Assembly: GCF_016809835.1 (NCBI RefSeq)
Contig: NZ_JAFBIL020000005.1
Location: forward strand, 186,001-250,000
DNA from: Massilia soli
GTDB lineage: Bacteria > Pseudomonadota > Gammaproteobacteria > Burkholderiales > Burkholderiaceae_D
Direction of reading: 5' to 3'
DNA: 64,000 nt
Shown piece by piece: positions 12,709 to 22,077 of the stretch; position 1 is the stretch's first letter; the number at the start of each line of letters is the position of its first letter. Under the pieces are notes generated by a model. The model was not told the origin of the DNA. It made no database searches and saw only the letters and a list, made by a program, of their open reading frames with translations. The position numbers and the translations under genes were made by a program.

Positions 12709-13689
12709 TCAAATTAGCTGCAAGACAATCTTTCCAACGTGGGTAGACGACTCCATCAGCGTGTGGGCCTGGGCGGCCTGGGCGAGCGGGAAGGTCTTGA
12801 AAATGACTGGGCGAATCTTGCCCTCCTCGATCAGCGGCCAGACTTTTTCCTGCAGGCGCCAGGCGATCGCCGCCTTGAAGGCGACCGGGCGCGGGCGCAG
12901 CGTTGACCCGCTGATGCTCAGGCGGCGGCGCAACACCTGGCCGAGGTCGACATTGGCCTTGGCGCCGCCGAGCAGCGCGATCAGGGCGATGCGGCCGTCG
13001 TCGGCCAGGCAGCCGATCTCGCGCGCCACGTAGTCGCCGGCCACCATGTCGAGGATCACATCGACGCCCTTGCCCGCGGTGAGCTCCTTGACCACCTCGA
13101 CGAAATCTTCGGTGCGGTAGTTAATGCCCCGCTCGGCCCCCAGCTCCTCGCAGGCACGGCATTTCTCGTCGCTGCCGGCGGTGGCGAACACCCGGTGGCC
13201 CAGCGCGGTGGCGATCTGGATGGCGGTGACGCCGATGCCGGAGCTGCCGCCCTGGACCAGCAGGGTCTGTCCGTCCGACAGTCCGGCGCGGTCGAACACA
13301 TTACTCCAGACGGTGAAAAACGTTTCAGGCAGGCTGGCCGCCTCCAGCGGGGTCAGGCCGGCCGGGATCGGCAGGCATTGCTGCAGGGGCGCCGCGCAAT
13401 ATTCCGCGTAGCCACCGCCCTGCACCAGCGCGCATACCATGCTGCCGATCTTGAACGGGCTGCCATCGAGGTCGCCGCCGACGATCTCGCCGGCCACTTC
13501 CAGGCCTGGCAGGTCGGAGGCGCCGGGCGGCACCGGATAATGGCCGAGGCGCTGCAGCACGTCGGGCCGGTTGATGCCGGCCGCGTGCACCTTGATCAGC
13601 ACTTCGCCGGCCTTCAGCTCGGGAAGGGGACGTTCGCACAGCTGCAGGACGTCGGGCGGGCCGGGCTGGGTGATTTCAATTGCGCGCAT
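12709..13689 (-). CDS. NAD(P)H:quinone oxidoreductase, zinc-independent MDR family
   Basis: A 326-residue medium-chain dehydrogenase/reductase of the quinone oxidoreductase / PIG3-like type, expected to reduce quinones or enones with NADPH. The start is the ATG at 13689, preceded by AAGGAG; an earlier in-frame start would add 30 residues with no family likeness. The N-terminal GroES-like domain contains EVLIKVHAAGINRPDVLQR, and the Rossmann motif GGSSGIGVTAIQIA follows near residue 150. The cysteines of a structural zinc site are absent, as in the quinone reductase branch. The true substrate is unknown. Confidence 0.88.
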   Translation of the reverse strand: MRAIEITQPGPPDVLQLCERPLPELKAGEVLIKVHAAGINRPDVLQRLGHYPVPPGASDLPGLEVAGEIVGGDLDGSPFKIGSMVCALVQGGGYAEYCAAPLQQCLPIPAGLTPLEAASLPETFFTVWSNVFDRAGLSDGQTLLVQGGSSGIGVTAIQIATALGHRVFATAGSDEKCRACEELGAERGINYRTEDFVEVVKELTAGKGVDVILDMVAGDYVAREIGCLADDGRIALIALLGGAKANVDLGQVLRRRLSISGSTLRPRPVAFKAAIAWRLQEKVWPLIEEGKIRPVIFKTFPLAQAAQAHTLMESSTHVGKIVLQLI

Positions 13690-13806
13690 GGGAATCGCTC
13701 CTTGGTCGGAAACAGCGATTGTAAGGGAGCGCGGCGATGCGCGTTTGGCGCGCTCAAAACGCCGCGCACCGGCCCCCAAGGCCGCGAGTGGGGATATAGT
13801 ACGGCC

Positions 13807-14148
13807 ATGCCCTCATCCGAGAAATATCCGTGCACGCCCGATGGCCGCTACTTTGTGGTGGCTGGACGCCTTTGGCGCATGAGCAATCCCGGGCTGGCGC
13901 CGGAACAACGCCAGCAGCTGGTGGACCAGCTGATGACGGCGCGCCGCCAGGTCGGCGCGGCCAAGCGAAGCCAGGATGCCGCGGCCGAGCGCGCCGCCCG
14001 GGCGGCGGTCGATCTCGCCAAGCGCGCGCTGGGTGAGCGCGGCCCCGTATGGTGGACCGATGGCGCGCCCGATTTCAACCGGCGCAAGGTGGCCAATACG
14101 CCCTACGCCGACTGGCACGCGACGATCGCATCGAACCAGCCGGCCTGA
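13807..14148 (+). CDS. Conserved small protein of unknown function
   Basis: A 113-residue soluble, Arg/Ala-rich protein. The ATG at 13807 was chosen because the conserved-looking core starts there (YPCTPDGRYFVVAGRLWRMS) and the long upstream extension of the frame overlaps the divergent oxidoreductase gene. The middle is a predicted helical, charged segment, and the C-terminus contains LGERGPVWWTDGAPDFNR. Similar short proteins occur in many proteobacteria without assigned function; I recognise the pattern but not a role. Confidence 0.75.
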   Translation: MPSSEKYPCTPDGRYFVVAGRLWRMSNPGLAPEQRQQLVDQLMTARRQVGAAKRSQDAAAERAARAAVDLAKRALGERGPVWWTDGAPDFNRRKVANTPYADWHATIASNQPA

Positions 14149-14151
14149 CCG

Positions 14152-14631
14152 TCATCCGCGCCGCGCCGCCTCGATCCTGGCGATGTCGATCTTGCCCATC
14201 TGCATCATGGCGTCGAAGGCGCGCTTGGCCGCCGCACGGTCCGGATCGGCGATTGCTTCGGTCAGCACGCGCGGCGTGATTTGCCACGACAGTCCCCATT
14301 TGTCGCGGCACCAGCCGCAGGCGCTGGCCTGGCCGCCGTTGTCGATGATCGCATTCCACAGGCGGTCGGTCTCGGCCTGGTCATCGGTGGCGACCTGGAA
14401 CGAAAAAGCTTCGGAATGCTTGAACGCCGGGCCGCCGTTCAGCCCAAGGCAGGGAATGCCCATCACGTTGAACTCGACCGTGAGGACATCGCCCTGCTTG
14501 CCGGACGGGTAGTCGCCTGGCGCCCGGTGTACCGCCGTCACCGCGCTATCAGGAAACGTTTCTGCATAGAACCTGGCCGCCTCCTCGGCGGCGCCATCGA
14601 ACCAAAGACAAATCGTGTTCTTGCTGACCAT
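14152..14631 (-). CDS. VOC family protein (3-demethylubiquinone methyltransferase-like fold)
   Basis: A 159-residue protein of the glyoxalase/VOC superfamily, PhnB-like subgroup annotated as 3-dmu-9_3-mt. The N-terminus TICLWFDGAAEEAARFYAE and the C-terminal AFDAMMQMGKIDIARIEAA are characteristic of this subgroup. The reaction is unknown; the methyltransferase name is historical and should not be read as an activity. It converges on the small protein ending 3 bp away. Confidence 0.85.
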   Translation of the reverse strand: MVSKNTICLWFDGAAEEAARFYAETFPDSAVTAVHRAPGDYPSGKQGDVLTVEFNVMGIPCLGLNGGPAFKHSEAFSFQVATDDQAETDRLWNAIIDNGGQASACGWCRDKWGLSWQITPRVLTEAIADPDRAAAKRAFDAMMQMGKIDIARIEAARRG

Positions 14632-14662
14632 GTTTTTTCTCCTGTCATTGACGAAAGTGGGC

Positions 14663-15142
14663 TTAAGCGGCGTCCAGCATTTTGCTCATTACGGCGTTAT
14701 CGAGTTCGACACCGCGGATCGTCGGGCGTTGCCTCGCCTCGACGATAAAACCGGCTTGCCGAAAAAACGGCTCGGCCGCCAGGCTCACGTGCGCGAACAG
14801 CTTCACGGTGCCGCGCGCGCGTGCAACGTCATGCAAGTGGCGCATCAACGCCATGCCAATACCGTGGCGGGCAAACTCCGCCGCGACAAAGAAATGGTCG
14901 ATGTAGCCGGATGGCTGGACGTCCGCGAATGCGGCCAGGCGGCCATCCACGTCCACCACCCACGGCTGGTTGGACCGAATGCGCCGCACCCACTGCTCGC
15001 GCAACTCGGCGCCCTCCTCGGGCGGCGACCAGGCGTCGATCTGCAGCGGCGTGTATTGCTGACATGCCAGACCGCGGACCGACGAGCGGAAAATCGCCCG
15101 AAGCGCAGCTTCTTCCCCCTCGGCATACCGTCGTATCTGCAT
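14663..15142 (-). CDS. GNAT family N-acetyltransferase
   Basis: A 159-residue acetyltransferase of the GNAT fold. The acetyl-CoA-binding segment reads YIDHFFVAAEFARHGIGMALM followed by RHLHDVARARG; the pyrophosphate-binding loop is of the R-x2-G-x-G/A type. The C-terminal FRQAGFIVEARQ motif is typical. The ATG at 15142 gives the family-like N-terminus MQIRRYAEGEEAALRAIF; an upstream in-frame ATG would add 13 residues. Its 5' end faces the divergent hybrid kinase at 15314, so the roughly 170 bp between them should hold both promoters. The substrate is unknown. Confidence 0.85.
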   Translation of the reverse strand: MQIRRYAEGEEAALRAIFRSSVRGLACQQYTPLQIDAWSPPEEGAELREQWVRRIRSNQPWVVDVDGRLAAFADVQPSGYIDHFFVAAEFARHGIGMALMRHLHDVARARGTVKLFAHVSLAAEPFFRQAGFIVEARQRPTIRGVELDNAVMSKMLDAA

Positions 15143-15313
15143 ATGGACTGATAGAAATGATAGATAGATCGGCGACGCCATCCCAGCGTGCGGCACGGCC
15201 AGCGCCGGCGAGCCGGCGCTGGCCCCACAAGGATTGTCAGTCGCGCTGCAATTAGACCAGAACAATGTATTCTTCGTAGATAATTCGTTCAACCGACATT
15301 TTACGTATTCATT

Positions 15314-18187
15314 GTGACCCACAGCGACCAGGCCCCAGACGATTCCCCACTTTCTCCGGACTTCGCGGCGCTGTTCAACGCCACTCCAGCCGCCTGCCTG
15401 GTGGTGTCGCCGGCGTTTACCATCGTTGCCGTCAGCGACGCGCATCTGGCCGCCACCGGCGCCAGGCGTGAGGATATTGTAGGCCGCAACATTTTCGACG
15501 CGTTTCCGGATAACCCCGACGAGCCTGGCGCGACCGGCGTTGCCAACGTGCGCGCGGCGATCCTGCGGGTATTGCAAACCAGGGCCGCCGATGTCATGCC
15601 GATCCTGCGCTACGACGTCGCCAACCCGGCCCTGCCCGGCGCCGAATTCTCCGAGAAATACTGGAAACCGACCCATTCGCCCATCTTCGATGCGCGCGGC
15701 GAGGTGCAGTACGTGATGCAGTATGTCGAGGACGTCACCGAGCAGTTCAGGAACGTCGCCGAAGCCGATCAGATGCGATCGGAGATCTCGGCGCAGGCGC
15801 GGCAGATCCGCGACCAGCAGCACGTGACCGAGTTGTTCCAGCAGGCGCCGGCGTTCATGGCCATCCTGGCCGGTCCCGACCATCGGGTCGAGTTTGTCAA
15901 TCCCGGCTATCGGAAGCTGATCGGCCACCGCGACATCGTTGGCATGACCATCGCCGAAGGCCTGCCCGACGCCGCGGCGCAGGGGTACGTCAAGCTGCTC
16001 GACGCGGTGTATCAGGGCGGCACGCCATTTACCGCCGACGGCGCGAAGTATGCGGTGCAGGCCACGCCGGGCGGCGCGGTCGATGAGCGCTACGTCGATT
16101 TTGTGTTCCAGCCGGTGCGCGACGCCGCCGGCGCCGTTTCCGGCATCCTGGTACAGGGTGTTGATGTCACCGGACGGGTGCTGGCCGAGGCGCGCCGCGA
16201 TGCCCTGGTCCGCTTGAATGACGTGGTGCGCAACCTGAAGACGCCGGACGAAATCATTTTCCAGGCCTGCACGATCCTGGGCGAGACGCTGGGCGTGAGC
16301 CGGGTTGGCTACGGGACCATCAATGCGGACGCCGAGACCCTCACGGTCGAGCGCGACTGGAACGCGCCGGGCGTGGACACGGTGGCAGGCACCATGAACA
16401 TGCGCGATTACGGCTCCTACATCGACGACCTGAAGCTGGGCAAGGTGGTGGCCATTGCCGACGTCGCCAACGATGAGCGGACCCGGGAATCGCTCGCGGC
16501 GCTCAAGGCGCGCCACGCGGGCGCCCTCGTGAATGTGCCTGTAACCGAGCACGGCAAGCTGGTTGCGCTGATGTTCCTCAACAGTAGCGAGGCGCGCAGC
16601 TGGCCCGCCGAAGAGCTTGCGCTGATCCAGGAAATCGCCGAGCGTACCCGGAGCGCCAGCGAACGCTCGCGCAGCGAGCTGGCCGTGCGCCTGAGCGAGG
16701 CCAAGTTCCGCACGATGACCGATGCGATGCCGCAAATGGTCTGGTCGACCCTGCCCGACGGCTTTCACGATTACTACAACCAGCAATGGTACGACTTTAC
16801 CGGACTGCCGCACGGCTCGACCGACGGCGATGCCTGGAACGATGTGTTCCACCCCGACGACCAGCACCACGCGTGGCAACGCTGGCGCCACAGCCTGGCA
16901 ACCGGCGACATCTACGAGATCCAGTATCGGCTGCGGCACCACACCGGCCAGTACCGCTGGGTGCTCGGACGCGCGCTGCCTGTTGAGGATGAGTCCGGCG
17001 TGATCGTGCGCTGGATGGGTACCTGCACCGACATCCATGCCCAGAAGCTGTCCGAAGACGAGTGGCGCGAGTCCAGCCAGCGGAAGGACGAGTTCCTGGC
17101 GATGCTGGCGCACGAGCTGCGCAACCCGCTGGCGCCGATCAGCACCGCGGCGCAGCTGCTGAAAATCCAGGGCGCCGATCCCAAGCGCATCGCCCAGGCC
17201 AGCGAGATCATCAGCCGCCAGGTCAAGCACATGACCAACCTGGTCGACGACCTGCTGGACGTGTCGCGCGTCACCCGCGGCCTGGTCGAACTGGCCAACG
17301 ATGACCTCGACCTGAAGGCGATCGTCCAGGGGGCGATCGAACAGGCGCGGCCGTTGCTGGAAGCGCGCCATCACGAGCTGGTGCTGAGGATCCCATCGGC
17401 GCAAACGCATGTGCGCGGCGACAAGACCCGGCTGGTACAGGCGATTTCGAACGTCCTCAACAATGCCGCCAAATACACGCCGCCGCGCGGCACGATTGCG
17501 CTTGCCCTCGACGTGGACCAGCAGCAGGTGCGGATCAGCGTCAGCGACGACGGGATCGGCATGGCGCCGGAATTGCTGCCAAGGGTGTTCGACCTGTTTG
17601 CGCAGGCCGAACGCACGCCCGACCGCGCCCAGGGCGGCCTTGGCCTGGGATTGGCGCTGGTCAAGAGCATCGCCCTGCTGCATGGCGGGACCGCGACCGC
17701 GGACAGCGCCGGGGCCGGGAAAGGCAGCACCTTCACGATCATCCTTCCCCGCAGCACGCCGGAACAGCGGCGCGAACTGGCGCCGGCGGCCGAACCGCTG
17801 GCGAAGGCGCCGATCGCGCTGCGCCTGATGATTGTCGACGACAACCAGGACGCCGCGTTCGCGCTTGGTGCGCTGCTGGAGGCAACCGGCCACCAGGTGC
17901 TGGTGTTCGACGACGCCGAAAGCGCGCTGAAGGCGGCCGGCGAGGCCGACACCCAGGCCTTCATCCTCGATATCGGTCTGCCCGACATGGACGGCTATCA
18001 GCTTGCCCGGCACCTGCGCGCCAATCCCAGGACGGCCGGCACGGTGCTGATCGCGCTGACCGGGTATGGACAGGCCCACGACCGCGTGCTGTCGAAAGCA
18101 GCCGGATTCGACCACCATTTCGTCAAGCCGGTCGACAGCGCCGAGCTGGCCCATGTCCTCGCCAACATCGCTCCCGGACGGTCGTAG
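15314..18187 (+). CDS. PAS/GAF hybrid sensor histidine kinase with C-terminal receiver
   Basis: A 957-residue hybrid kinase starting at a GTG. Domain order by eye: PAS at about 15-130, PAS at about 165-285, GAF at about 300-455, PAS/PAC at about 465-585, HisKA with H600 in LAHELRNPL, HATPase_c at about 700-815 (DDGIGMAPELL; GGLGLGLALVKS), and receiver at 836-957 with phosphoacceptor D886 in FILDIGLPDMDG and the conserved Lys in HFVKP. No membrane segment is evident, so sensing is probably cytoplasmic. No cognate regulator gene is adjacent. The ribosome-binding site before the GTG is weak, so the exact start is less sure than the identity. Confidence 0.93.
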   Translation: MTHSDQAPDDSPLSPDFAALFNATPAACLVVSPAFTIVAVSDAHLAATGARREDIVGRNIFDAFPDNPDEPGATGVANVRAAILRVLQTRAADVMPILRYDVANPALPGAEFSEKYWKPTHSPIFDARGEVQYVMQYVEDVTEQFRNVAEADQMRSEISAQARQIRDQQHVTELFQQAPAFMAILAGPDHRVEFVNPGYRKLIGHRDIVGMTIAEGLPDAAAQGYVKLLDAVYQGGTPFTADGAKYAVQATPGGAVDERYVDFVFQPVRDAAGAVSGILVQGVDVTGRVLAEARRDALVRLNDVVRNLKTPDEIIFQACTILGETLGVSRVGYGTINADAETLTVERDWNAPGVDTVAGTMNMRDYGSYIDDLKLGKVVAIADVANDERTRESLAALKARHAGALVNVPVTEHGKLVALMFLNSSEARSWPAEELALIQEIAERTRSASERSRSELAVRLSEAKFRTMTDAMPQMVWSTLPDGFHDYYNQQWYDFTGLPHGSTDGDAWNDVFHPDDQHHAWQRWRHSLATGDIYEIQYRLRHHTGQYRWVLGRALPVEDESGVIVRWMGTCTDIHAQKLSEDEWRESSQRKDEFLAMLAHELRNPLAPISTAAQLLKIQGADPKRIAQASEIISRQVKHMTNLVDDLLDVSRVTRGLVELANDDLDLKAIVQGAIEQARPLLEARHHELVLRIPSAQTHVRGDKTRLVQAISNVLNNAAKYTPPRGTIALALDVDQQQVRISVSDDGIGMAPELLPRVFDLFAQAERTPDRAQGGLGLGLALVKSIALLHGGTATADSAGAGKGSTFTIILPRSTPEQRRELAPAAEPLAKAPIALRLMIVDDNQDAAFALGALLEATGHQVLVFDDAESALKAAGEADTQAFILDIGLPDMDGYQLARHLRANPRTAGTVLIALTGYGQAHDRVLSKAAGFDHHFVKPVDSAELAHVLANIAPGRS

Positions 18188-18206
18188 GGCTGTCCTCTGC
18201 GCGCCG

Positions 18207-20111
18207 CTAGTAACCCGGCGGGAAGGTAAGCAGATTGACCTGATAGGCAAGCCACAGCGACGCAAGCGCGGCCATGTACACCAGTCCCAGGTGGACCAGC
18301 ACGGTTGCCGGCTGCGCCTGCTTGCCATGCAGGCGCTTCCAGCGCCATGCCAGCCCTCCGAGAATCAGCGGGCTCAACCATCCCGCCACCTGCAGGACCT
18401 GCAGCGAGGTGTCGAACCACGCTGACGGCAAGCGCTCGATGTGCGTCGCCGCCGCCACGGCAAGCGCGGCCGCGGCGCCCCACATCGACAAGGTAATGGC
18501 CGCAGCGGCATGAATCGGCGCATGTGCGGCCAGCTTTCCGGTGCCGCGGCCGGCGCGGCGCCGGCGCCACGCCGCCACCGGCCACGCCGCCACGCTCAGC
18601 GCCGATACACCGATGGACAACACGGCCAGCCCCATCACCACGCGCTGGTCCTGGTACCACGCGGCACGCTGCTGGACATTGCCGGGATTACCATCGCTAA
18701 ACTGCCACTGGCCAGAGGAGTCGCGCTTGAATATCAGGTGCCGCCGCAGCCCGGCATTGTCCTCCCAATAGCCGGGCGCCGTCTGGCGCCAGGCGATCGG
18801 CGGCTGGCGCGACTGCCCCAGCAGTCTTTCAACGCGGATGGTTCCGTCCCGGTTGGCAGAAACGCGCGTCTGTCCAAGCAACGCCGCCAGGTAGGCCAGG
18901 TTCGATTGTCCGCGCCGGCTCGGCATATACGATCCGGCAATGTCGGGCATGGCGCTTGCCGGCATGGACAGGCTTGGCCGAGCGGGCGGGGGATGAGGAA
19001 AGTAGCGCTCAAAGAAGGCGCGCAGTACCGGCCCCGACGCGCCCCCCGCCCCATTCCCGCTACTGTTATAAGCAATGAAGATACCGGTACCGGCGGCGGG
19101 AACCAGCACCAGGTTCGCGTGGAAGTACAAGGTTGCGCCGTCGTGGCCGATCAGGCGCTGGCCGTTGCGCGCCAGGTTCGTCCAGCCCAGGCCGACGGCG
19201 TTGTCGCGCCCATCGAAGGCATGCTGGGGCGAGTGCATCAGTGCGGTCGTGCCCGGGTCAAGGATGCGCGCGCCGCCCAGGTTCGCCAGCATGAAGCGCG
19301 CCATATCGGTGGCGGTCGCCGACGCGCCGCCTGCCGGGGACAGCATCAGTTCAAACGGCTTCGCGCCGCCTGAACCAAGCCGGTAACCTGACGACATGTG
19401 TGGCGCAAGCGCGCCGGGCAGCGGCTGCAGGAATGTCGTGCGGGACATCCCGAGGCGGCCGGTGATGTGCCGCTCGACGTAGGCATCGAACGGCTCGCCC
19501 GAGACCCGTTGCACGATGTAGCCGGCAAGGGCGGCGCCATAGTTGGAGTAGGCGGCGACTGTCCCCGGCGCGAATATCCGTTGCGGTACGCGCATGGCGG
19601 TGTCGAGCCGGAGATACGGGCTCTGGTCGGGACGCTGGCGCCACAAGCCCTGGTACGCATCCTCGAAGCCTGCCGTATGCGTCATCAGGTGGCGCATGGT
19701 GACCGGCTTGCCGAAGGCATCGGGAATGCGGAAGTCCAGGTATTGGTTGACGTCCGCCGACAGGTCGATCTTGCCCTGCTCGACAAGCTGCATCACGGCA
19801 GTCCATGTGAACAGTTTTGATACCGAGCCAATACGGAACAAGGTGTCCGAGGCAGACACGGGCTTCCGGCTGGCCGCATCGGCATAGCCGTAGCCCTTGG
19901 CGAAGACGACCCGGCCGTCGCGTACGACAGCCACTGCCGCGCCGGCGATATCGTTGTGCGCCAGTTGCGCCGGAATGATCGCGTCGAACAGGCTGGCGAG
20001 GTCGGCGCTCGTCATGCGCTCCAGTGCCGGCCTTGCGGTGGCCGCAGCGGCCGACGACGCCCAGGCGGGCGCCATCAGCAGCGCTCCACAGAGCAGGAGC
20101 CTGCCGAGCAT
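18207..20111 (-). CDS. S12-family serine hydrolase (beta-lactamase-like) with C-terminal membrane helices
   Basis: A 634-residue predicted exported protein. An N-terminal hydrophobic signal (MLGRLLLCGALLMAPAWASS) precedes a penicillin-binding-protein/beta-lactamase class C fold. The SxxK catalytic motif is S96-V-S-K99, and the Tyr motif is Y188-S-N190. A third motif of the HxG type is probably in LIGHDGATLYF. The last 150 residues hold about four hydrophobic segments, an arrangement of periplasmic hydrolase plus membrane tail. Such proteins are variously peptidases or esterases; the substrate here is unknown. The start overlaps the Sel1 gene stop by one base, so the two are coupled. Confidence 0.88.
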   Translation of the reverse strand: MLGRLLLCGALLMAPAWASSAAAATARPALERMTSADLASLFDAIIPAQLAHNDIAGAAVAVVRDGRVVFAKGYGYADAASRKPVSASDTLFRIGSVSKLFTWTAVMQLVEQGKIDLSADVNQYLDFRIPDAFGKPVTMRHLMTHTAGFEDAYQGLWRQRPDQSPYLRLDTAMRVPQRIFAPGTVAAYSNYGAALAGYIVQRVSGEPFDAYVERHITGRLGMSRTTFLQPLPGALAPHMSSGYRLGSGGAKPFELMLSPAGGASATATDMARFMLANLGGARILDPGTTALMHSPQHAFDGRDNAVGLGWTNLARNGQRLIGHDGATLYFHANLVLVPAAGTGIFIAYNSSGNGAGGASGPVLRAFFERYFPHPPPARPSLSMPASAMPDIAGSYMPSRRGQSNLAYLAALLGQTRVSANRDGTIRVERLLGQSRQPPIAWRQTAPGYWEDNAGLRRHLIFKRDSSGQWQFSDGNPGNVQQRAAWYQDQRVVMGLAVLSIGVSALSVAAWPVAAWRRRRAGRGTGKLAAHAPIHAAAAITLSMWGAAAALAVAAATHIERLPSAWFDTSLQVLQVAGWLSPLILGGLAWRWKRLHGKQAQPATVLVHLGLVYMAALASLWLAYQVNLLTFPPGY

Positions 20112-20722
20112 CAGGTATTGTCGCCAGTCCTGGACTTCAGTGGCAAAGGCGTGCCCGGCCGCCACGAGCGCGACATCGCCTGCGCTTCCTCGATCTGCTC
20201 GGGCGTCATGCGGCGCGCGATGGCGGCGCGCTGCTCGACGGCGTTGGCGTTGCCGCTGGCGGCCGCCAGGTTCCACAGCATGTAGGCGAGCACCACGTCC
20301 TGCGGCAGCCCCGCCGCATGGTAGCGGTACATCAGCCCGAGCGCGTGCTGCGCCTCTGCATGGCCCTGCTCCGCCGCCTTGCGGAACCACGAAATCGCGG
20401 TCTTGTGATCCTGCGGCACGGTGTTGCCTGTGTAATACATGGCGCCGACGACGTACTGCGCGTCGGCCTTGCCTTGCATTGCCGCCTTGCGGTGCCATTG
20501 CAGCGCCTGCTTGTAGTCGCGCGCCACGCCGCGGCCCATGTAGTACATCAGGCCGAGCAAATGCTGCGCGTCCGCGTGCCCCTTCTTGGCCAGCGGCGTG
20601 ACTTCCTTCAGCGCCAGCGCGTAGTTCTTGGCATTGTAGGCATTGGCGCCTTCAGTAAAGCCTGCCAGCGCGCCGGTATGCAGGCCTAGTGCGAATGTGA
20701 TCGCAACGAATAATTTTTTCAT
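20111..20722 (-). CDS. Sel1-repeat (SLR) protein, exported
   Basis: A 203-residue protein with a signal peptide (MKKLFVAITFALGLHTGALA) followed by about three to four Sel1-like repeats. The repeat pattern is visible as ADAQHLLGLMYYMGRGVARD, ADAQYVVGAMYYTGNTVPQD and AEAQHALGLMYRYHAAGLPQD. SLR proteins are helical scaffolds for protein-protein contacts, so it may assist the serine hydrolase translated from the same message (stop/start overlap TGATG). That partnership is inference. Confidence 0.9.
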   Translation of the reverse strand: MKKLFVAITFALGLHTGALAGFTEGANAYNAKNYALALKEVTPLAKKGHADAQHLLGLMYYMGRGVARDYKQALQWHRKAAMQGKADAQYVVGAMYYTGNTVPQDHKTAISWFRKAAEQGHAEAQHALGLMYRYHAAGLPQDVVLAYMLWNLAAASGNANAVEQRAAIARRMTPEQIEEAQAMSRSWRPGTPLPLKSRTGDNT

Positions 20723-20781
20723 GTCTCAAACTGGGTTCTGTTAGTACACCCTGCCGGTCCTCTTGAAAGGACTGCTCGCTT

Positions 20782-21555
20782 TTATTTCCAGCTGACCTTG
20801 CCGAGGCCGTCGACGCTGACACTGCGGTTGGCCGGCTTGCCGTACACCGTCACCGAGCCCATGCCCGACAGATTCAGCGTGGCGTTCTCGCGCGCCGATA
20901 CCGAGGCATTGCCCAGGCCGCTCAGCTCGAGGTTGACGGTGTCGACCTGGAAGTGCTGCGCATCGAGGCCGCCAAGGCCACCCAGCGATGCCTTGAGCCA
21001 CTTGCTGCGGCCGTGCAGCGTGACAAAACCGGCGCCGCGCAGGTTCAGGTCGATGCCCTCGCTGTCGAGGCCGTCAATATTCATGCTGCCCACGCCGCCC
21101 AGGCTGGCCGTGATGATGCGGTATTGGCAGCTGACCTTGATCGAGCCGGCGCCCTCCAGCGAGAGGTCGAGTTCGTCGCCGGAGAAGCCGCGGATCTCGG
21201 TCCAGCCGACGCTTTCGGACGAGACTTCGCGCAGGTTCGGCAAGGTCAGTTCGGCGCGCACGCTGCCGTGGCGGTTCAGCTTGAAGCCGCGCATCTCGGT
21301 GCCGATGTTGAGCGTATCGCCGTGCTGCACGACGGTGGTCTTGTCAAGCCAGCGCCGGTCGCCGGTAAGGACGAGGTTGGCGACCGGCCCCTGGCGCAGC
21401 TTGAGGTCGATGACGCCATCGAGCTTGACGCGCACCGCGCGCGCATCGACAGGACGGGTCTCGGTCACGACTTCGTCGCCGGCGGCCGCGAAGGCGCTTC
21501 CGATCATGGCGAAAAACGCCGCAATGACAACGCCCAGATTCAAGTACTTGCTCAT
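20782..21555 (-). CDS. DUF2807 (GIN-domain) exported protein
   Basis: A 257-residue protein with a signal peptide (cleavage near residue 24) and a repetitive beta-rich body. It has the alternating Gly/Ser/Asn pattern of the putative auto-transporter adhesin head GIN domain: LSLEGAGSIKVS, LGGVGSMNIDGL, LRGAGFVTLHG, LGGLGGLDAQHF, LSGLGNASVSA. These repeats predict a right-handed beta-helix. The function in Gram-negative bacteria is not settled. It is 60 bp upstream of the Sel1 gene and may share its transcript. Confidence 0.88.
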   Translation of the reverse strand: MSKYLNLGVVIAAFFAMIGSAFAAAGDEVVTETRPVDARAVRVKLDGVIDLKLRQGPVANLVLTGDRRWLDKTTVVQHGDTLNIGTEMRGFKLNRHGSVRAELTLPNLREVSSESVGWTEIRGFSGDELDLSLEGAGSIKVSCQYRIITASLGGVGSMNIDGLDSEGIDLNLRGAGFVTLHGRSKWLKASLGGLGGLDAQHFQVDTVNLELSGLGNASVSARENATLNLSGMGSVTVYGKPANRSVSVDGLGKVSWK

Positions 21556-22077
21556 TCCATCTCCATACGGTTCGCTGCCGGTTTAATGCTGGCGAGCTTG
21601 GTTTCATGCCGCGCCGGCACGCTGGTCAATACACTACCAGTTAGCTGGGCGGTGTTCCAGCGGATTGTTCACAATCCCGGCGCGTTATCCAGGCCGTGAC
21701 TATAGACAGCGCTTGCACGCGGAACCACGGAAATGCGACGAACTGCATTTTTGACTATACAGATGACATATACGCGGGATGGTTTCCCGTCCCCAACCCC
21801 GAGTACGGGCGCAAACATCGGGTGAAACAGCCAGTTTGCAAGGCGCTGTAACCGTTCAGGAAAACCCGGCACAGCGCGGTCAGCCCTCGCTTAAACCGTT
21901 CTGACCGCATGCGGTCCATAGGACAAAAGTACCAGGCGCAATGGGATCGCCAGACTAGCTGGCCGGCCAAAAATCAGGAGCCTCATCCCCCCGGCAAAAG
22001 GACATCCCTCCGATTCGCAGAAGAGCTCGCCTAAATATACTCAAGCCATCGATCACCACCTCATTGCGGGAACGATC
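21556..22077 (+). other. Intergenic region upstream of the Tad locus
   Basis: A 522-bp stretch without a convincing gene between two divergently transcribed units. Short open frames here show no family likeness and no good ribosome-binding site. It should contain the promoter for the pilus locus; a TATACT hexamer near 22036 is a possible -10 element, but no matching -35 was found. I saw no clear sigma-54 or operator motif. Confidence 0.5.

Noticed and set aside
15143-18328. Long minus-strand extension of the GNAT frame across the hybrid kinase
   Set aside because: Only the last 159 codons resemble a protein family; the upstream part is antisense to a kinase with all motifs in place.
21669-21970. 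Short minus-strand frames in the gap before tadV
   Set aside because: No ribosome-binding site, no family likeness, and the frames overlap one another; treated as intergenic.
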